A stretch of DNA of 64,000 bases from Desulfosudis oleivorans Hxd3 (GCF_000018405.1 NC_009943.1:447255-511254), one strand, 5' to 3'; positions 9,821 to 18,663 are shown, counted from the stretch's first letter. The notes: a model not told the origin generated them from the sequence alone. Numbers and translations: made by a program.

Positions 9821-9918
9821 AGGGGCCAGGGATTCAAGGGTTTGTTGTTGAACAAGTTATCAGGCTGTTGGTTTCAGTTTTTGCCTGAATACTTGAGTCC
9901 TTGAATTCCCTGGCCCCT
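9821..9918. repeat. 98-bp element with near-perfect 19/20-bp terminal inverted repeats
   Basis: The left arm at 9821-9839 (AGGGGCCAGGGATTCAAGG) pairs with the right arm at 9899-9918 with one extra base. It lies just after the stop of the tandem GNAT gene and before the LolA-like gene. A GGATTCAAGGGGTCAAGGGGC-like fragment near 60480 suggests a dispersed family. It could act as a transcript-end hairpin or be a miniature repeat. Confidence 0.65.
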
Positions 9919-10062
9919 TTCACAACCAGCGATGGTAAGGCTCGGCAAAAACGCCGGACCCGGCATCCACCTTGAACATACGGACAAAAAATGACATAAT
10001 GCGGTCCCATGCTGACCGCTTGCGGATTTATAATCAGTTAAAACAAACCAAGGAGAGAATCC

Positions 10063-10902
10063 ATGCGGTACTTCTGCCATTTCACAGCCTGTTTTAGCCG
10101 TTCCCTTGTTTATGCCATCTGCCTTGCCGCGCTTATCGGCGGCCTGGTGTCGCCGGCCCTGGCCGCGGATGACCCGAAGGCCCGGGCCATCATGGAAAAA
10201 GTCGACGCGCGGGATGACGGCGACAGCATGATCTCTGACATGAAAATGATCCTGATCGACAAAAACCAGCAGACCCGGGAACGGACCATGCGCTCCTTTT
10301 CCCAGGACCGGGGCGAAGACACCTACCAGCTGATTTTCTTCTCCGGTCCGCCGGCCGTAAAAGACACCGGTTTTCTCACCTATGATTATGACGATCCGGA
10401 CAAGGATGACGACCAGTGGCTCTATCTGCCGGCATTAAAAAAGACCAAGCGCATCGCCGCCGGAGACAAGACCGACTCTTTCATGGGATCCGATTTTTCC
10501 TACGCGGACATGACCAAAAGTGAACTGGACAACTACAACTACAAGCTTCTCAAGGAAGACACCGTGGACGGTCACAAGACATGGATCATCGAGGCCGTGC
10601 CCCGGACTCAGAAGGTGATCGACACCTTTGGGTATACCAAGTCCATCGTGTTTGTGCGGCAGGACAACTACGTGATGGTCCGGGCCGTGAGCTGGGTGGC
10701 CGACAGCAGCAACCTCAAGTACCTGGACGTGAAACAGCTGGAAAACATCGACGGTATCTGGGTGGCCATGGAGACCCACATGACCACGAAACGGGACAAA
10801 ACCACGCTGCACAAAACCATCCTGCTTCGGGAAAACGTAAAGTTCAACCAGCCCATGGACGAAAATCTGTTTACCGTCCGACGGCTTGAAAAGGGGTTGT
10901 AG
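10063..10902 (+). CDS. LolA-like outer-membrane lipoprotein-sorting protein (periplasmic)
   Basis: 279 residues with a signal peptide of about 35 residues ending in SPALA, then a beta-rich domain. The segments KVDARDDGD, GDKTDSFMGSDFSYADM and the CDS-wide pattern of short strands match the LolA_like family often found next to MMPL/RND exporters. There it is thought to carry a lipidic substrate across the periplasm. AAGGAGAG precedes the ATG. It is the only periplasmic protein of the 3.2-11.7 kb cluster and the natural partner for the exporter at its start. Confidence 0.8.
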   Translation: MRYFCHFTACFSRSLVYAICLAALIGGLVSPALAADDPKARAIMEKVDARDDGDSMISDMKMILIDKNQQTRERTMRSFSQDRGEDTYQLIFFSGPPAVKDTGFLTYDYDDPDKDDDQWLYLPALKKTKRIAAGDKTDSFMGSDFSYADMTKSELDNYNYKLLKEDTVDGHKTWIIEAVPRTQKVIDTFGYTKSIVFVRQDNYVMVRAVSWVADSSNLKYLDVKQLENIDGIWVAMETHMTTKRDKTTLHKTILLRENVKFNQPMDENLFTVRRLEKGL

Positions 10903-10928
10903 CCTTCCTGCCGCGGCAGGAACAGGAG

Positions 10929-10990
10929 AGCCGGCCATGAAGCGTCCACTTGTCACAAAACAGGACAGCGCTGGCCGGCTTTTTGCTTTT
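10929..10990 (+). terminator. Possible intrinsic terminator
   Basis: AGCCGGCCA (10929-10937) pairs with TGGCCGGCT (10972-10980) and is followed by TTTTGCTTTT. The loop is long (34 bases), so efficiency is uncertain. It follows the LolA-like gene. A short frame with its own AGGAG site (ATG at 10937) runs through the hairpin to overlap the next gene. Confidence 0.5.
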
Positions 10991-11058
10991 CGGCTGGAGC
11001 GTGCCCGGGAAACCGACACGGAAACACACCGACACCCATGCATCATAAAGGAGGAGCC

Positions 11059-11700
11059 ATGATCACCGACGCCACCCGCCAGGCCCTGGACGGCCTTCGG
11101 GACCTGAACATGATCAAGTGGTACGCCATTCCCCTGCTGGCTATTGTGCTTTACGTGTATGCCCGTGAAATCAAGGAGGCGCGCAAAAACGGAGACTGGA
11201 ACGCCGTGTTTGCCGGGGTCACCCTTTTCGGCGCCGACTTTTTAAACGAGACGGTCAACGGCTGGATCATGCACTTAAGCGGCCGGTCGGCCCTCTGGAC
11301 CACGCCCGGCGACACGGCCCTGCGGGTGATGGTGGGCTGGAACATCGAGATCATCTTCATGTTCCTGATCGCCGGTATCATCTTCTATCACAGCCTGTCG
11401 GAAAACCGGACCCGGACCGAGATGTGGGCCTGGGCCGTGGCCTTTGCCGCCTTCTGCGTTTTCGTGGAGTGCCTGCTTAACATGGGCGGCCACCTGGTGT
11501 GGGAATACCCCTTCTGGGAACGCACATTCTGGGGCGTGTGGCTGATCTTTTTCTTTGGCTATTTTGCCTTTTTCTGCTGGATCATCCTGGTGATCACGCG
11601 GAAAACCACAAAAGCCAAGCTGGCCATCATCGGCGGTCTCTATGCCGTGCCCGCCATCATGAACATCCTGGCCCTGGGCCTGCTGGGCTGGAGATACTGA
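11059..11700 (+). CDS. Polytopic membrane protein of unknown function
   Basis: 213 residues from the ATG at 11059, chosen because AAAGGAGGAG lies just upstream; a start at 11038 is possible but weaker. About five or six hydrophobic helices are visible (for example 22-37, 85-103, 120-140, 153-178, 187-205), rich in Trp, Phe and Gly. There is no recognisable family motif and no signal peptide. It ends the directional cluster that begins with the RND exporter, and may be part of it or simply adjacent. Confidence 0.6.
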   Translation: MITDATRQALDGLRDLNMIKWYAIPLLAIVLYVYAREIKEARKNGDWNAVFAGVTLFGADFLNETVNGWIMHLSGRSALWTTPGDTALRVMVGWNIEIIFMFLIAGIIFYHSLSENRTRTEMWAWAVAFAAFCVFVECLLNMGGHLVWEYPFWERTFWGVWLIFFFGYFAFFCWIILVITRKTTKAKLAIIGGLYAVPAIMNILALGLLGWRY

Positions 11701-11808
11701 TCCGGGCCGGCCGGCTGGCCAGCTAGTGTCCCTCCATTTAACATGGATGACACCATGTGATGTTTCCAATCCAGAAATGAGAAAAGGCCATTTATGGATG
11801 GAAACCAG

Positions 11809-12639
11809 CTAGAAAAAGCCACCGCCATGGCGGTGCACATGGTCTCCGACGCGCCTGGCCCGTTCCATCTCGGCCTCGGACAGGGGCCCCAAATCCAGGG
11901 CCGTCAAGGCCTCGCGCATCTGTTCCATATTTGACGGGCCGCACAGGCAGACATCCACGGCCGGATGGGACATGGCAAACCGGTAGCAGTCACTGGCCCG
12001 AAGCGGCGGCTCTCCTTCGGGCATTTTTTCAGATTTGAGCAGGTGGCCCCACCGGGTGGCGGTGTAGGAAACCACACCGGGCCGGGAATCGCCCTTCAAA
12101 AACGGAAAGGTCTCTGTTTCCGCACCCCGGTGGGCCGCGTTGTAGCGGACATGAAACAGATCAAACACGCCCTCTTTTGTCAGTTGGACAAACAGCCCGC
12201 GGGAATGGCCGGACATGCCGATAAACCGGCACAGTCCGTTTTGTTTTAGCCGCAGCGCCATGTCCATAAGCCTTTGGGCGGGCCGCCGGTTGTGCCACCC
12301 CAGCATCAGGATATCGGCATGGGCCAGGCCCATTGAACGCAGATTCCTTCTAAACAGGGTTTCGGTCAGCAGGCCGAACCGCGCATAGGTCTGAACCGCC
12401 ACCACCAGGTGCTCCCGGTGACCGTTTTCGCAGATGTTCCGAATGGCGGTTTTCATGTTCGCGCGGCGACGGCCCGATCCGATGTAAAAATAGTTGCACC
12501 CCCGCTCAAACGCCTCCTCAAAGGCGGCCGGCGGCGCGCCGTAACTGGCGGCAAGGCCCAGCCGCCCGACGGAAAGCCCGGTACGGCCCAGAACACCCTT
12601 CGCAAAACTCCCGTGCGCGGTCTGTATGGTCTGCTCCAT
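11809..12639 (-). CDS. Aldo/keto reductase-like protein with degenerate active site
   Basis: 276 residues from the ATG at 12639, which sits seven bases after AAAGGTG; a start two codons earlier is closer to that site. The overall pattern GRTGLSVGRLGLA, HADILMLGWHN and RFIGMSGHSRG matches aldo/keto reductases. The usual FDTAxxYG segment reads YFYIGSGRRR, so the catalytic Asp and Tyr appear absent, and the lysine strand reads VAVQTYA. It may bind substrate or cofactor without normal reductase chemistry. It is convergent with the membrane-protein gene and divergent from the flavoprotein gene. Confidence 0.7.
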   Translation of the reverse strand: MEQTIQTAHGSFAKGVLGRTGLSVGRLGLAASYGAPPAAFEEAFERGCNYFYIGSGRRRANMKTAIRNICENGHREHLVVAVQTYARFGLLTETLFRRNLRSMGLAHADILMLGWHNRRPAQRLMDMALRLKQNGLCRFIGMSGHSRGLFVQLTKEGVFDLFHVRYNAAHRGAETETFPFLKGDSRPGVVSYTATRWGHLLKSEKMPEGEPPLRASDCYRFAMSHPAVDVCLCGPSNMEQMREALTALDLGPLSEAEMERARRVGDHVHRHGGGFF

Positions 12640-12774
12640 GATCATTCACCTTTCATCGTTTGATTATTCGATCCCCATTGCGTAAGATACGGTTTATATT
12701 CTCCGTGGTGGTCCATTGCATGATAATCGTTTTTTTGCGGCAAGGCAAAACCACGGCACACGACAGGAGCATTC

Positions 12775-13848
12775 ATGAAGATCATCATCGTGGGCGGAGG
12801 GCCGGCCGGGCTGATCACGGCCCTCTGTCTTGCCCGGATGCACGGGGCTGAGATTTGCCTGCATGAAAAGCAGGGGCCCCCGGCATACACATCGTCGCTG
12901 TGCGCCGAGGGTATATCGCGCGACATGCTGCAACGCCTGGAACGCCACACCGGGTTTGATTCAACGCCGTTTATCTCCCGGGCCGTTTGCGGCATTCAGG
13001 TGCATTTTCCCGGAGGAAAGTGCGGCTACCTTCATCAGCCCGGCGCCACCCTGGAACGAACCGCCTGGCAGCAGGCCATGGCCGAATTTGCCGGGCGCCG
13101 GGGCGTTGAGGTTTTCTGGGAGTCACGGGTCTCCGGCATCGACGAACTGGATGCCGATGTGGTGGTGGGGGCCGACGGTCCGGCCTCCAGAATCCGGACC
13201 GCCATTGGCGGTACCGTGGACATGGTGCCGGCGGTCCAGTACCGCATGAATTTGGACCGGCCCCGGGAGTTTCTGGAGTTTTTTATCGACGAGCGGTTCT
13301 ACCACGGAAAACACAACGACGGGTATGCCTGGATCTTTCCGAAAAAGGATTCGTTCAACGTGGGGGTCAAGGGCTCCTTTGAACAACTGGATCTGTTTTT
13401 ATCGGCGTTTGACATTCGAGGAGAGATAACGCACAGGGGCGGTGCTCCCATCGCCGTTCACGGCACCCGTTTTGAAGGGACCCTGGACCGGCGGAAAGTT
13501 TTTCTCATTGGTGATGCCGCCGGCCTGACCAATGCCGCCACCTGCGGCGGGCTCAATCCCATCATCGCCTGCGCCGACTTTTTGCGCCAGGCCGTTGGCT
13601 GGCAGGAGGAGGGCGCTTACACCCGCCTGATCAAAACCCATCACTATGACCCGGCCTACTGGAAGGCGGTCCGCCATCTCTTCTACCCGCCGGATGCAAC
13701 GCTTCGGGCCCTGGGAGAAATCCTTAACAACGGCCCGGTCAACCCCACCCCGGCCATGGCGGCCCGGGTGACCTTTCATCCGGGCCTGTGGGTCTACTGC
13801 GGCCGCCTGCTTCGTCACCTGAAGCCTCTTAAACAGGTGGCGTGGTAG
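12775..13848 (+). CDS. FAD-dependent oxidoreductase, geranylgeranyl-reductase-like
   Basis: 357 residues. The N-terminal Rossmann motif IIIVGGGPAGLITALCLA (3-20) binds FAD, VVVGADGPASRIR (about 123-135) is the family's second motif, and KVFLIGDAAGLTNAATCGG (about 242-260) is the flavin ribityl-binding motif. This set defines the geranylgeranyl reductase / digeranylglycerophospholipid reductase superfamily, which reduces or hydroxylates isoprenoid or aromatic substrates. The actual substrate cannot be told from the sequence. An ACAGGAG site precedes the ATG. Confidence 0.8.
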   Translation: MKIIIVGGGPAGLITALCLARMHGAEICLHEKQGPPAYTSSLCAEGISRDMLQRLERHTGFDSTPFISRAVCGIQVHFPGGKCGYLHQPGATLERTAWQQAMAEFAGRRGVEVFWESRVSGIDELDADVVVGADGPASRIRTAIGGTVDMVPAVQYRMNLDRPREFLEFFIDERFYHGKHNDGYAWIFPKKDSFNVGVKGSFEQLDLFLSAFDIRGEITHRGGAPIAVHGTRFEGTLDRRKVFLIGDAAGLTNAATCGGLNPIIACADFLRQAVGWQEEGAYTRLIKTHHYDPAYWKAVRHLFYPPDATLRALGEILNNGPVNPTPAMAARVTFHPGLWVYCGRLLRHLKPLKQVAW

Positions 13849-13954
13849 CCGTTCTGAAACTATCAAAAGCCGTTGCCTTGACCGGTTGAATGCACTACAT
13901 TAACACCCGGCAACCAAACATTTCTTTGAACCAATGGTACAACCAGAGCAGGCC

Positions 13955-14842
13955 ATGACACGCGGTATGAAAAAAATCCTTTTCGCGCTGGTCTTCTTCT
14001 GCTTGCCGGCTCTGCCGGCAGGAGCAGCGGAGAAGCTGCCGGTGTTTGTCAGCATCGCGCCCCAGAAATATTTCGTGGAACGGATCGGCGGTGATCATGT
14101 GGCAGTGTCGGTGATGGTGGCGCCGGGCGCCAGCCCGGCCACTTATGAACCCCGGCCCGGCCAGATGCGGGCACTTTCAGCGGCCGTTCTCTATTTCGCC
14201 ATCGGCGTTCCCTTTGAACAGGTGTGGCTGCCCAGGATCGCGGCCGCCAACCCGGCCATGAAAATCGTCCGTACAGACCGGGGAATTGAAAAACGCGCCA
14301 TGACACACCACGCCCATGATGACGGACACGCAGAAGCAGCTGTCAGCCACGGCGGTGCCGACCCCCACATCTGGCTGTCGCCGTCCCTGGTTAAACTTCA
14401 GGCCGCAACCATTGCCAACGCGTTAAAAGAAGCAGACCCGGCCCATGCCGCCGACTACCAGGTCCATGCCGATGCGTTTTTCGCCGAGCTTGAGGCCCTG
14501 GACAAAGAGTTGCGGAACCTGTTTGCCGATGCCACCGGAGCGCGGTTTCTGGTGTTTCATCCGTCGTGGGGCTATTTTGCCGACGCTTACGGCCTTGTCC
14601 AGGTGCCCATGGAAGTTGAAGGAAAAGAGCCCAAGCCGGGCCAGTTGCGGGACCTGATTGAGCATGCCAGGAAAAACCGGATTTCCGTCATCCTGGTTGC
14701 GCCCCAGTTTTCATCCAGAAGCGCGCAGGTCCTGGCCGAAGAGATCAGCGGCACCGTGGCCGTGGCCGACCCGCTGGCGGAAAACTGGCCGGACAATTTA
14801 CGGACCGTGGCCCGCACCATTCGGGGGGCAGTAAACCGATGA
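13955..14842 (+). CDS. znuA: Zinc ABC transporter substrate-binding protein
   Basis: About 295 residues. The start is uncertain between 13934, 13955 and 13967; the last gives the cleanest signal peptide (MKKILFALVFFCLPALPAGA). This periplasmic protein would capture Zn2+ for the ABC importer. The family pattern is visible: IAPQKYFVERIGGD, the ASPATYEPRPGQ metal-site loop, a His/Asp-rich loop (HHAHDDGHAEAAVSH), then DPHIWLSP and VFHPSWGYFA with further metal-binding histidines. Its stop overlaps znuC by four bases. Manganese is a possible alternative cargo, but the His-rich loop favours zinc. Confidence 0.85.
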   Translation: MTRGMKKILFALVFFCLPALPAGAAEKLPVFVSIAPQKYFVERIGGDHVAVSVMVAPGASPATYEPRPGQMRALSAAVLYFAIGVPFEQVWLPRIAAANPAMKIVRTDRGIEKRAMTHHAHDDGHAEAAVSHGGADPHIWLSPSLVKLQAATIANALKEADPAHAADYQVHADAFFAELEALDKELRNLFADATGARFLVFHPSWGYFADAYGLVQVPMEVEGKEPKPGQLRDLIEHARKNRISVILVAPQFSSRSAQVLAEEISGTVAVADPLAENWPDNLRTVARTIRGAVNR

Positions 14843-15612
14843 CCGCCATCGTGGATATGCACAACGTTTCATTTACCTATGGCGGTCCGGCCGTGATAGA
14901 AAACGTCACCCTGTCCGTATCCGAAGGGGAGTTCGTGGCCCTGATCGGGCCCAACGGCGGGGGCAAGACCACGCTGCTCAAGCTGATGCTGGGCCTGGTC
15001 AAACCGCAAAAAGGAACCGTTCGGGTGCTGGGCCGGCCCCCTGAAAAGGCATCCCACCATATCGGATACGTGCCCCAGGACATTCACTTAAACCTTGCAT
15101 TCCCCGTCACTGCCCTGGACGTGGTGCTGATGGGAAAGCTTGCACCCGGCAAACGGTGGATCGGCCGACCGGCCCGTCACAAAACCGACGCCCTGGCCGC
15201 CCTGGCGCAGATGGGCATGGAGGCCAGCGCGCATACCCGCATCGGAGAGCTTTCCGGGGGCCAGCGCCAGCGGGTTTTTATCGCCCGGGCCCTGGTCACC
15301 CAACCGAAACTGCTGCTGCTGGACGAACCCACGGCCAGCATCGACACCAGGGGCCAGGCCGACTTTCTGGAATTGCTGCATGATCTGAATCAACAGGTCA
15401 CCATCGTGATGGTAAGCCACGACCTTCTGGCCATCTCGCACCATGTGACCTCGGTGGCCTGCGTCAACCGGGGCCTTCACTACCACCGCCGGTCCGAACT
15501 GGCCGGCAGCCTGATCAATACGTCGTGCCCCTGCACCGTGGAGTCGCTCTGCCCGGTGGAGATGGTGGCAAGGGAAACCCCGCACCTTTTTATTCGAAAC
15601 CGGAAACCGTGA
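14839..15612 (+). CDS. znuC: Zinc ABC transporter ATP-binding protein
   Basis: 257 residues. Walker A is GPNGGGKTT (about 37-45), the Q-loop lies in GYVPQDIH, the ABC signature is LSGGQRQR, and Walker B is LLLLDEPTA followed by a switch His in VSHD. It energises zinc import together with the adjacent ZnuA and ZnuB. The C-terminal tail contains a short Cys/His segment (NTSCPCTVESLCPVEM). It overlaps znuA by ATGA and is followed four bases later by the permease gene. Confidence 0.92.
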   Translation: MTAIVDMHNVSFTYGGPAVIENVTLSVSEGEFVALIGPNGGGKTTLLKLMLGLVKPQKGTVRVLGRPPEKASHHIGYVPQDIHLNLAFPVTALDVVLMGKLAPGKRWIGRPARHKTDALAALAQMGMEASAHTRIGELSGGQRQRVFIARALVTQPKLLLLDEPTASIDTRGQADFLELLHDLNQQVTIVMVSHDLLAISHHVTSVACVNRGLHYHRRSELAGSLINTSCPCTVESLCPVEMVARETPHLFIRNRKP

Positions 15613-15616
15613 CCCC

Positions 15617-16438
15617 ATGATCGAGGCCCTGCACTACGACTTCATGCAAAACGCCCTGGCCGCCGGCCTGCTGGCCGCCGTGATCTGCGGCATCATGGGC
15701 TCCCTGGTGGTGGTCAACCGCATCGTGTTTCTCTCCGGCGGCATTGCCCACGCGGCCTTCGGCGGTATCGGCATGGCCTTTTTCTTCGGCTGGTCCTTTC
15801 TGGCCGGCACCCTGGGGTTTGCCCTGGTTGCGGCCCTGATCATGGCCGGGATCACCCTGCGGGCCAAACACCGGGCCGACACCATCATCGGCGTGATCTG
15901 GGCCGTGGGCATGGCCATCGGCGTGGTGCTCCTGGACCTGACGCCGGGATACAACGTGGACCTGATGAGTTACCTGTTCGGCAGCATTCTCACGGTGCCG
16001 GAAAAGGACCTGTGGATCATGGCGGGTCTGGGGCTGGGGATTTCGGTGCTGGTGGTTTTCTTCTACAACGACCTTCTGGCCATCTCCTATGACGAGGAGT
16101 TTGCCCGGGTGCGGGGCGTGGCCGTGGGGCCGATCTATTTTATGATGATCGGCATGCTGGCGGTCTCCATCGTGATGGTGATCCAGGTGGTGGGCCTGAT
16201 CCTGGTGATCGCCCTGCTCACCATTCCCCCCTTTATCATGGAAAAATACGCTCGGTCCCTGGCCCGCATGATGATCGGCTCCAGCCTGCTGGGCATTCTC
16301 TTCACCCTGGCCGGGCTGTGGCTCTCCTACGCCTTTGACCTGACCTCGGGCGCGGCCATCATCCTGGTGGCCGGCGCCGCCTTCTTTCTCTTCCTGCTGA
16401 TCGAAAAGGTCCGGCTGATGGCCCGGCAACGGCTGTAG
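15617..16438 (+). CDS. znuB: Zinc ABC transporter permease
   Basis: 273 residues with about eight transmembrane helices, of the ABC-3 metal permease family (GSLVVVNRIVFLSGGIAHAAFGGIG near the N-terminus is typical). It forms the membrane channel of the zinc importer with ZnuC. It is the third gene of the znuABC operon. The large antisense frame across this gene is a codon-usage shadow. Confidence 0.92.
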   Translation: MIEALHYDFMQNALAAGLLAAVICGIMGSLVVVNRIVFLSGGIAHAAFGGIGMAFFFGWSFLAGTLGFALVAALIMAGITLRAKHRADTIIGVIWAVGMAIGVVLLDLTPGYNVDLMSYLFGSILTVPEKDLWIMAGLGLGISVLVVFFYNDLLAISYDEEFARVRGVAVGPIYFMMIGMLAVSIVMVIQVVGLILVIALLTIPPFIMEKYARSLARMMIGSSLLGILFTLAGLWLSYAFDLTSGAAIILVAGAAFFLFLLIEKVRLMARQRL

Positions 16439-16505
16439 GGCCGCCCCTGCCTGTCTTCCTGCACGCAATTTTCATTTTCCCCCCAAAAATACACTTTTGA
16501 GAATT

Positions 16506-16793
16506 CGTGCTCGTGCTCGTGACCGTGAACGTGCTCGAAAGTATTCGGGCTGGAACGCAGGCCGGATTAATTCCACTTCTAAATCAAAATGGTCCCAAAC
16601 CGAAATATAACGTCATTGCGAGAAGCGAAGCGACGAAGCAATCTCCCTCGCATATGGCCAAGATTGCTTCGCTTCGCTCGCAATGACACGTGGGGCAAGT
16701 GCTTCGGCTCTCAATGACGATGTAAAAGAAAACGCCTTTTGAAATAAAATCAGAATAAGATCACGATTACGGTCACGAGCACGAGCACGATGA
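16506..16793. repeat. Nested intergenic inverted repeats between znuB and the zinc-ribbon gene
   Basis: The region 16439-16823 has no gene. An outer pair is formed by TCGTGCTCGTGCTCGTGACC-type sequence at about 16506-16545 and its inverted partner GGTCACGAGCACGAGCACGA at about 16773-16792. Inside lies a second palindrome at 16612-16690 built on CGTCATTGCGAGAAGCGAAG and its inverse. The inner type recurs at about 22045-22196. Confidence 0.7.
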
Positions 16794-16823
16794 GTAACAG
16801 AAAACAAGGTTTCTACGAAACCG

Positions 16824-17150
16824 TCAAAGCGTATCCAATAACCGGTAATACTCCCCTAGGGATTCCAGGGATTTCATGGTGATATCAAAGGCAAGCCAGC
16901 TGACCACAAGAATGATAATGGTCAGGCTGATTTTATAAACCCGGGAGGTCTCCGGCCGCCACCAGATCAAAGGCAACGCCAGGGGACCGACACAGAGAAC
17001 GGCTATGGTGATAAAAGAGGTGCGAAAATACCAGGGCTGTTTTTTTTTCTCAAAAAAGGCCCGGGCCTCCGCATCCAGAAACTCGCCGCAGTGTTTGCAC
17101 TTTACCGCCTCATCGGCAATCGCTTCGGCACAGAATGGACACTTTTTCAT
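16824..17150 (-). CDS. Zinc-ribbon membrane protein of unknown function
   Basis: 108 residues. The N-terminus MKKCPFCAEAIADEAVKCKHCGEFL is a double-CxxC zinc ribbon (Cys 4, 7, 18, 21). Two hydrophobic helices follow (about 44-64 and 74-91). Small zinc-ribbon membrane proteins of this layout are common, with no assigned role. It lies 20 bases downstream of the rsmG-spoU fusion on the same strand and may be co-transcribed with it. Confidence 0.7.
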   Translation of the reverse strand: MKKCPFCAEAIADEAVKCKHCGEFLDAEARAFFEKKKQPWYFRTSFITIAVLCVGPLALPLIWWRPETSRVYKISLTIIILVVSWLAFDITMKSLESLGEYYRLLDTL

Positions 17151-17170
17151 GGGTTCCCCCTTTTATCCGG

Positions 17171-18643
17171 TTATTTTCCCGCCTGGGACCACGCATACAG
17201 GGCAACGGCAATGGCGGTGGCCGCGTTCAGTGATTCCACGGCGCCGGTGACCGGAATCGACACCGCCCGGCTGCGCCACGCATCGGGCAGACCGGGCCCC
17301 TCGATGCCGGCCAGCAGGCCGAAGGCGGCGGGGAAGGAAAACCCGGTGATGGGAGCCCCCTCCATGGAGAGGGGCACAATGGGCAGGTCCTCGGGCAGGT
17401 CCTTTAACGACGGGCCTTCAAACAGGGGGGCGTGCAGCACGGCCCCGGCTGAGGCCCGAATGGTTTTGGGATGAAAGGGGTGGGCGCACTCGGACAAAAG
17501 CACGATTTTTGCCGCGCCAAAGGCAACGGCTGAACGAATGGCGGCCCCGGCGTTTTCCGGGTCCTGAAAAGGCAACAGCAGGGTGCAGCCCGGTGAAAAT
17601 CCTTCGTCCGGCCGCCAGACCCCCATGGACGAGGGTTCAAACAGCAGCAGGGGGGCGCGGGTGCCGAAAACATCCAGGGCTTCAAACAGGGCCGGGGCCA
17701 GCTGCTCCCAGGCAAGATGGGACGGGGCGTTTTCCGGCGGCGGCGTCTGGTCCTGCCGGGTGATCCAGGCCCGGCACTGATCGGGAAAGGCGGCCAGGGC
17801 CTCGGTTACCGGCTTTACCCCGGCAACCAGGGCCAGGTTTTGTTTTTTTACGCCCCGGCCCCCCAGCAGTTTTTTTAACTCCTTGAACCGGGCATTGTTT
17901 TCGCTTTCAATCACATGCACCCTGTGTCTGTTCATGGCCGCCGCCTTTTGCTGGCGCCGGGAGGCGTCCAGGCGTTCAAATATCACCAGCCGCCGCCGGT
18001 GGGGAGTGTGGGCAATGGAGTAGGCTATATCATCCGTCAGCCGAAACCGGGCGCCAAACTTTGCCTGTGCATCGGCAATCTCGTCGTCGCAGGAAGGGCC
18101 TTTCATGAAAAAGATTTTGCCGCCCGAGGAAAGACAGCCATCAACCCGCTCCAGGGTGGCGGCCATGGCCTCCACGGCCCGGGTGATCACGCCGGCCACC
18201 GGCTCCTGAAAGTCCGGGGCAATGGCCCGGCCGATCACTGAAACACCGTAAAGGCCCAGTTCCTGAACAGCGGTGTTGAGAAACGCCACCCGCTTGCCCC
18301 GGCCTTCGGCCAGCAGCACGGTTAGCTCCGGAAAGGCTATTTTCAGCGGAATACCGGGCATGCCCGGGCCGGTGCCAAGGTCCAGCAGAGGGGAGGGCAG
18401 ATCGACCAGTGTGCCGGGCAGGATGGAATCCACGTAGAGCTTTAGCACCATGTTTTCAAAATTGTGAATGCGGGTGAGGTTCAACTCAGGGTTGTGTTTG
18501 CGCAGCAAACAGTGGTATGACCATAGCTGCTTTAAGCCGGCATCGGAAAGCACGATGCCCGACCGCGCAAGCAGGCGGGCCATCTCCCGCTGCGTGTGCC
18601 GGCTTTCTCCTGCGGAGGTGCGCTGTTTTTTTACGGCTGCCAT
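17171..18643 (-). CDS. Fused RsmG-like 16S rRNA methyltransferase and SpoU-family RNA methyltransferase
   Basis: 490 residues from the ATG at 18643; a longer frame from 18682 would run past the divergent gene's start. Residues about 1-225 resemble RsmG (m7G527 of 16S rRNA), with the SAM motif LLDLGTGPGMPGIPLKI. From MNRHRVHVIESENNARFKEL onward the protein resembles SpoU/TrmH 2'-O-ribose methyltransferases, with the late knot motifs LLAGIEGPGLPD and VPVTGAVESLNAATA. Both are RNA methyltransferases, so the fusion could modify ribosomal RNA at two sites or process one RNA in sequence. The start is divergent from the pseudouridine synthase gene by 20 bases. Confidence 0.8.
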   Translation of the reverse strand: MAAVKKQRTSAGESRHTQREMARLLARSGIVLSDAGLKQLWSYHCLLRKHNPELNLTRIHNFENMVLKLYVDSILPGTLVDLPSPLLDLGTGPGMPGIPLKIAFPELTVLLAEGRGKRVAFLNTAVQELGLYGVSVIGRAIAPDFQEPVAGVITRAVEAMAATLERVDGCLSSGGKIFFMKGPSCDDEIADAQAKFGARFRLTDDIAYSIAHTPHRRRLVIFERLDASRRQQKAAAMNRHRVHVIESENNARFKELKKLLGGRGVKKQNLALVAGVKPVTEALAAFPDQCRAWITRQDQTPPPENAPSHLAWEQLAPALFEALDVFGTRAPLLLFEPSSMGVWRPDEGFSPGCTLLLPFQDPENAGAAIRSAVAFGAAKIVLLSECAHPFHPKTIRASAGAVLHAPLFEGPSLKDLPEDLPIVPLSMEGAPITGFSFPAAFGLLAGIEGPGLPDAWRSRAVSIPVTGAVESLNAATAIAVALYAWSQAGK

Positions 18644-18663
18644 GGCTTTGACTTGAGAAAAGA

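Noticed and set aside
15590-16468. 292-codon minus-strand frame, rich in Gln/His/Gly
   Set aside because: It is antisense to znuB; the composition comes from reversing membrane-helix codons.
16506-16793. CRISPR-like array
   Set aside because: Units are inverted and irregular with no equal spacers; no cas genes are nearby.
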